DNA from: Desulfovibrio sp. G11
GTDB taxonomy: Bacteria; Desulfobacterota; Desulfovibrionia; Desulfovibrionales; Desulfovibrionaceae
Assembly (NCBI RefSeq): GCF_900243745.1
Contig: NZ_LT984798.1
Location: 744,001 to 808,000 of the forward strand
DNA: 64,000 nt
Reading direction: 5' to 3'
The notes under the pieces were generated by a model. The model worked only from the letters and a program-made list of their open reading frames with translations, did not search any database and was not told the DNA's origin. Shown here one piece after another: positions 60,321-64,000 of this stretch (position 1 is its first letter; every line of letters begins with the position of its first letter). Position numbers and translations under genes: made by a program.

Positions 60321-61424
60321 TTACCGTGGGGAATGGCGCAAGCGGCTTTTGATGAAACGAAGGGCGGTATCGCCTTGCAGGGATTCCTCCTCTGGACCGG
60401 AATTCATTGCCTTGATGTCCGCTTCCGTATGCTGGAGGAACATGCGCTGTGCCAGTTCGTGCAGCATGGCGCGGGTTTCGCGGCTGGCCCGGTAGGCCAG
60501 AGCACGGTCGAGGGCATAGATCACGGGCTGTATGCCCTGATGGGCCAGGGGTTGAAAGCGCACGGTCAGATCCCCCCAGCGCAGCAGACTGCGCGTGGAG
60601 AAGGTGACTTCAATGGTATTGGTCAGATTGCTGGTGGAAGCCTCGCCCATGAACAGCTTGCGGACTTCATTGGCATAGTCCACCATGGTGGCACAGAGCG
60701 TTTCGGGCAGCGAAGGGAAGCGCTGGGACAGCAGTTTTTTCTCCACAGTTGCATCAGGGTAGCCCACTTCGCAGATGGTGAAGCGGTCCAACCATGCGAG
60801 GTTCTGGCGTTGCGTGCCCTGGTACAGGCCCGTGTCATCGCCAGCGCCATTGGTATTGGCCGTGGCCACGAAACGGAACATGGGGTGCGGCTGGATGATT
60901 TCGCCCCCACTTTCCGCTATGCACAGGGGAGAACCGTCCAAGACGCTGTTCAGGCCGGCGGCGATTTCCGGCGAAGTCAGGTCGATCTCATTCAGGAGAA
61001 AAATCGCTCCGTGGCGCATGGCAAGGGCAAGCGGGCCGTATTCAAAGGCCATATTGCCGTCCTTGACCGTCAGATGCCCCACCAGATCGGCGAACTCCAG
61101 GCGGCCATGGCCTGTCACCTCAAAGACCGGATAATTGAGCCTGGCCGCCAGTTGTTTGATGCAGCTTGTTTTGCCGCAGCCTGTGGGGCCGAAGACGTAC
61201 AGCGGTTCATGTGCCCCCTGTGGCCCTTGAAGATTTACGAACCAGACCACCATGTCGCGGCTGGACTCGTGGAAGATGTAGCCTGGGTCAATAACCGGAG
61301 TATAAGCCGAGGCTGCAGCATAGCCTCTTACCGTGGTGCCGGAGGGTTTGCCGCTGAAAACCTGCCCGGCGTCGAGGTCGGTGGGCTGGAGAGAATCAAG
61401 CTCGGAAGTGAGGATTATGTGCAT
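60321..61424 (-). CDS. CobS-like AAA+ ATPase
   Basis: A 367-aa MoxR/CobS-type AAA+ ATPase with Walker A GPTGCGKT (79-86), Walker B IFLLNEID (141-148), FRFVATANTNGAGD with sensor-1, and an LTNTIEVTFSTRSLLRW segment. It remodels partner proteins, here probably the VWA protein. ATG 61424 follows AAGGAAA. It is convergent with the HigBA-like pair. Confidence 0.9.
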   Translation of the reverse strand: MHIILTSELDSLQPTDLDAGQVFSGKPSGTTVRGYAAASAYTPVIDPGYIFHESSRDMVVWFVNLQGPQGAHEPLYVFGPTGCGKTSCIKQLAARLNYPVFEVTGHGRLEFADLVGHLTVKDGNMAFEYGPLALAMRHGAIFLLNEIDLTSPEIAAGLNSVLDGSPLCIAESGGEIIQPHPMFRFVATANTNGAGDDTGLYQGTQRQNLAWLDRFTICEVGYPDATVEKKLLSQRFPSLPETLCATMVDYANEVRKLFMGEASTSNLTNTIEVTFSTRSLLRWGDLTVRFQPLAHQGIQPVIYALDRALAYRASRETRAMLHELAQRMFLQHTEADIKAMNSGPEEESLQGDTALRFIKSRLRHSPR

Positions 61425-61451
61425 GGGATTTCCTTTCATGGGATTGACTTC

Positions 61452-61470
61452 TATACGGCAATGCCGTATA
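61452..61470. promoter_or_regulatory. Palindromic operator of the HigBA-like pair
   Basis: TATACGGC AAT GCCGTATA is a perfect 8-bp inverted repeat just before the toxin start at 61479. XRE antitoxins bind such sites. It also covers the alternative ATG 61461, which argues against that start. Confidence 0.6.
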
Positions 61471-61478
61471 CATATCCT

Positions 61479-61760
61479 ATGTACTATGAGTTTGTAGAAC
61501 TAGCCCCCTTCGCTGCCTTGCGCGATGAACTGTTTTCTGAAGAACAGTTTTTGAATTTCCAATGGTATCTTTGCCAATGTCCCAGTGCCGGGGATGTGAT
61601 CCCGGAAACTGGAGGCTGTCGTAAAATCCGTTGGAAAGTACCGGGCAAGGGGAAAAGGGGTGGGGCAAGAGTCATTTATTTTTTGCGAACCGAGGCTGGG
61701 CAGATTGTCCTTGTGGCGGCCTATAGCAAGAATGAGCGTGAAGACGTGCCGCGCCAGTGA
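61479..61760 (+). CDS. higB: RelE/HigB-type toxin
   Basis: A 93-aa protein: MYYEFVELAPFAALRDELFS, then GGCRKIRWKVPGKGKRGGARVIYFLR and LVAAYSKNEREDV. These are the family blocks of RelE/HigB mRNA interferases. It is the first gene of a toxin-first pair, as in higBA. The longer frame upstream (60333) is only antisense to the AAA gene. Confidence 0.85.
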   Translation: MYYEFVELAPFAALRDELFSEEQFLNFQWYLCQCPSAGDVIPETGGCRKIRWKVPGKGKRGGARVIYFLRTEAGQIVLVAAYSKNEREDVPRQ

Positions 61761-61782
61761 TTGCGCAAACTCAAGGAGAATT

Positions 61783-62151
61783 ATGATGAGTAAAGCACAG
61801 GAACTGATCCGCCAGATGATGGAAGATCCCACGGGCGATATGATGCGTCCTGTTCGCAAGTCTCTTCTGATCTCTCAGAAGGACGGCTCTATTGTGCGCA
61901 AGATGGTTGACAAGAACGGTGTTGTCATTTCTGAAGAAACAATTTCAAATGAACAACGCCTGTCTTTGGATGCCCGTATCAGGCTGGGAATGTCCCAACA
62001 GCAGTTTGCCAAAATGCTGGGGATTTCTGTTCGCACCCTGCATGATTGGGAACAGGGAAGACGGGAGCCTTCAGGGGCTGCCAAGACCTTGCTCTATATT
62101 GCGGCACGACACCCTGATATTGTTCAGGAAATTGTGGAGCAGCGTACTTAG
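61783..62151 (+). CDS. higA: HigA/NadS-like antitoxin (XRE family)
   Basis: A 122-aa protein with a helix-turn-helix (ARIRLGMSQQQFAKMLGISVRTLHDWE) in its C-terminal half, typical of antitoxins encoded after the toxin. AAGGAGA is the ribosome site. It should bind the palindrome at 61452-61470. Confidence 0.9.
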   Translation: MMSKAQELIRQMMEDPTGDMMRPVRKSLLISQKDGSIVRKMVDKNGVVISEETISNEQRLSLDARIRLGMSQQQFAKMLGISVRTLHDWEQGRREPSGAAKTLLYIAARHPDIVQEIVEQRT

Positions 62152-62210
62152 TCGAAATTGATTCCTCGCATAAGGCTCATGCCCAATGGTTTATTCAGAA
62201 TTCTCTGAGT

Positions 62211-63374
62211 TCAGTTGACGGGTGAAACGCACAGTCGCTCAAAAGGCGCACCCGTACGCTCGCAGCGGGTCAGCAAGGCATCCACGTCAATGTCACCCAG
62301 CCCCTCAAAGCGGAAGATGTCGGTCAGTTCTTCATGCAGGGCTTCGCGATTAAGCGTGCTGCGTCCTGCTGCCACTGACATGCGAAAGCGATACTTCCCC
62401 GTATCTACCCAATCCCGTGTGCCAGACTGCCGGTGAACCAGCTTAAGCACCGTCTCCATTTCTTTGATTTCGTTATCCAAAGCCGTGCGTTGTTCCTTGA
62501 GGACAGCCAGTTTTTCAAGTGCTGGCTCCCATTGCGGCATCTGCACTCCCTGTGGGAATTTGGGGCAGTCGCCGTTGTATTCACAGTACGAACAGATTGG
62601 GTAAAAACCTTGGGCGCAGGTTACCTGTGAAAGGGACAAGTTTCCGGCACGGTGGGCCTTGAGGTCGCCCCAGAGTTGGACCGCATGATCAAGAGCTGTA
62701 TCCAGCATGGCCTGATTGAAAGTGTAAGGACCAAAGGTAGTCACGTCCTGCATGGAAAGGCAGAGCAGCCAAGCCTCCATGCTTGTCTTGTCAGCAGTTG
62801 CAGGCAACTGAAGGCCAAGCCGGGCATGGCAAAGCTGAGGGAAGGTCATCTTTTCATGCAAAAGCGTGCCGTCCTCAGCACGAATGCTGAAAACGGGCTT
62901 GTCCCAGGCTTGGGCCAGCAGGCCAAGCTGGCCGTGCAGTTGCAGCAGGTGGGAATCATGCGGGGTGTCGGGCAATCTGCTCGTGCTTTTCACTTCCAGA
63001 ATCCGTATGGCATTGACGGGCGCACCCCAGACCAGCACAAAATCCAGATGTGCCTTGATGGGTACGCCCTGATGCTGCCAGCTGATTTCAAGCTGGGGTA
63101 AAACATGCAGGCCCAGCGATGCCAGAGCTTGCCCAACGCCAGATTCAAACCAGTGCCCGCGCTGCAAGGTCAGCAACCGCTCCAGGCTATTCGGCGTTGG
63201 CATCACTTTACGGGCGAGAGCGGCACGAGGGCATTCCCAATGCTGGCCGATGTCGCTCATGCCCACATAGGTGGATCTGTCGCCCAGATGAGCGGCGGTG
63301 TTTTGTGTGGAAACGGCCTCCAGGCCCTGACGAATTAATGCCCGCAAACCTTCCGTGCGGTCTGTGTTTATCAT
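62211..63374 (-). CDS. PD-(D/E)XK nuclease with cysteine cluster
   Basis: A 387-aa nuclease of the Cas4/YqaJ-like group. The active-site segments are AHLDFVLVWG (D) and IRILEVKSTS (E-x-K). Near the C-terminal third lies CAQGFYPICSYCEYNGDCP, with four cysteines like the Fe-S site of AddB/Cas4. It is probably the exonuclease partner of the ERF-type annealing protein next to it. The start at 63374 has GTGGGGA upstream. Confidence 0.85.
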   Translation of the reverse strand: MINTDRTEGLRALIRQGLEAVSTQNTAAHLGDRSTYVGMSDIGQHWECPRAALARKVMPTPNSLERLLTLQRGHWFESGVGQALASLGLHVLPQLEISWQHQGVPIKAHLDFVLVWGAPVNAIRILEVKSTSRLPDTPHDSHLLQLHGQLGLLAQAWDKPVFSIRAEDGTLLHEKMTFPQLCHARLGLQLPATADKTSMEAWLLCLSMQDVTTFGPYTFNQAMLDTALDHAVQLWGDLKAHRAGNLSLSQVTCAQGFYPICSYCEYNGDCPKFPQGVQMPQWEPALEKLAVLKEQRTALDNEIKEMETVLKLVHRQSGTRDWVDTGKYRFRMSVAAGRSTLNREALHEELTDIFRFEGLGDIDVDALLTRCERTGAPFERLCVSPVN

Positions 63375-63442
63375 GATTTCATCCCCACAAAAGTAAGAGG
63401 GCCGCCATCAGGCAGCCCTCTCACTCGGTATTTTTATTTTTG

Positions 63443-64000
63443 CTATGCGGCATCAACATACTTCCACCACAATTTTCTCTGGGGGTTCCAGCGGAAGCCC
63501 GCGCCTGTGAGTAGTTCCTTTTTGGCTTGCGTGTTGCCGCTGGCAATGATGCAGGGCCGCCCGTCTTGGGCCGTGACCTGCTGGTAGGTTATGCCTTCCA
63601 ACGGAGGAAGATTCTCAAGCGCTGCTGGCGGCCGATTTGAGAGGTTTGGAGAACTATTCTCGACATTAGTGCCGCCCGAAGCCGCTTTTCGCGCCTCAGG
63701 GGCGTTTACGGGCAATTTCGGACGTGAGGGCGTTTTTCGTCCAGTTCTTGCCCCTTCGCCGTCGTCATCTTCCGTGACCATGCCCAGCATGGCGGTGAGA
63801 GCGTAGCGACGGCAATAGGTCATGGCTGATCCCATGCCCTGTGGGTCGGCCTTTGGCAACGGTACTACGGCCAAGGAGCTTTGCCACTGTCCAGATTCCG
63901 CATGGGTCAACTTGGTGACCAGGCCGAGAGAGTTGGGCTGCTCCACAGGCACAGGGTGCTGGCACAGCCAGATGCCGTTTTCGATGAGCGCATCACGGCA
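63443..64000 (-). CDS. ERF-family ssDNA-annealing protein, 3' part
   Basis: The frame is open to the window edge, so the gene start lies outside. Its ERF signature is GMGSAMTYCRRYALTAMLG, followed by VTEDDDGEGA. A linker and a C-terminal GFRWNPQRKLWWKYV segment follow. ERF proteins anneal single strands for recombination and form a pair with an exonuclease, here the PD-(D/E)XK gene 68 bp downstream. Confidence 0.85.
   Translation of the reverse strand, partial: CRDALIENGIWLCQHPVPVEQPNSLGLVTKLTHAESGQWQSSLAVVPLPKADPQGMGSAMTYCRRYALTAMLGMVTEDDDGEGARTGRKTPSRPKLPVNAPEARKAASGGTNVENSSPNLSNRPPAALENLPPLEGITYQQVTAQDGRPCIIASGNTQAKKELLTGAGFRWNPQRKLWWKYVDAA

Noticed and set aside
60333..61760. 475-codon plus frame ending in the HigB-like toxin
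   Set aside because: The first 380 codons are antisense to the AAA+ gene; only the last 93 match the toxin family.
40408..64000. Far attachment site of the tRNA-Ser island
   Set aside because: No second copy of the tRNA 3' end (TCCCACCCTCTCCGCC) was seen; it probably lies beyond the window.

Overview
The window looks like the chromosome of a sulfate-reducing Desulfovibrio-type bacterium (Desulfobacterota, Desulfovibrionaceae). The main evidence is a complete dsrMKJOP operon and a nearby dissimilatory-type ATP sulfurylase gene (sat). The core is GC-rich and carries a TamA/TamB pair, an iorAB pair and an RsbRD-domain gene ahead of dsrM. Everything here was read from the sequence and the supplied translations; no database search was run.

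Core chromosome, 1 to about 40.3 kb. It opens with the 3' part of an alpha-glucan phosphorylase gene, then thiM, a small DsrE-family gene and a tamA-tamB pair for outer-membrane assembly. Next come a GNAT acetyltransferase, typA/bipA and a purine nucleoside phosphorylase. A divergent acetyl-CoA-carboxylase-like cluster follows: biotin carboxylase, a DUF1847 protein, a fused AccA-AccD carboxyltransferase and a biotinyl-like carrier. After ssb and a 1.1 kb spacer comes sat, with a promoter that overlaps a Rex-like operator. Then come a VKOR/thioredoxin-like membrane protein, an RsbRD-domain protein and dsrMKJOP, which links the quinone pool and periplasmic hemes to sulfite reduction. The rest is housekeeping: an HD-domain protein with a degenerate nucleotidyltransferase half, rlmN, iorBA, a membrane-anchored TPR protein, proA, nadD and a TPR protein.

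Genomic island, about 40.3 kb to the window end. A tRNA-Ser(CGA) gene is followed at once by a tyrosine integrase, the classic layout of an integrative element. The integrase is split by an ISL3-family insertion with a perfect 8-bp target duplication; removing the insertion restores the frame exactly. Cargo follows: acetyltransferases (one frameshifted), an AlpA-like regulator, and an AT-rich pair of an HNH-like protein and an unknown protein. An IS256-family element then truncates a second integrase that lies beside a tRNA-Leu-like 3' end, so this is the scar of another island. Beyond it are a helicase C-terminal fragment, a DUF6933-like protein, a RelE-like toxin-antitoxin pair, an IS4-family element, an unknown gene, hipBA, a 103-bp MITE-like element and a nucleotidyltransferase pair.

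The last 8 kb, mostly on the minus strand, is a DNA-processing module: an ERF-type annealing protein, a PD-(D/E)XK nuclease with a cysteine cluster, a CobS-like AAA+ ATPase, a lone WGR-domain protein, DUF3150 and a CobT-like VWA protein, followed by very small proteins. RHH-Doc and HigBA-like toxin-antitoxin pairs sit inside it. It resembles the conserved recombination block of SXT/R391-like elements. The AAA-WGR-DUF3150-VWA-microprotein set is the best candidate here for an incompletely described system. The far attachment site of the island was not seen and probably lies beyond 64 kb.
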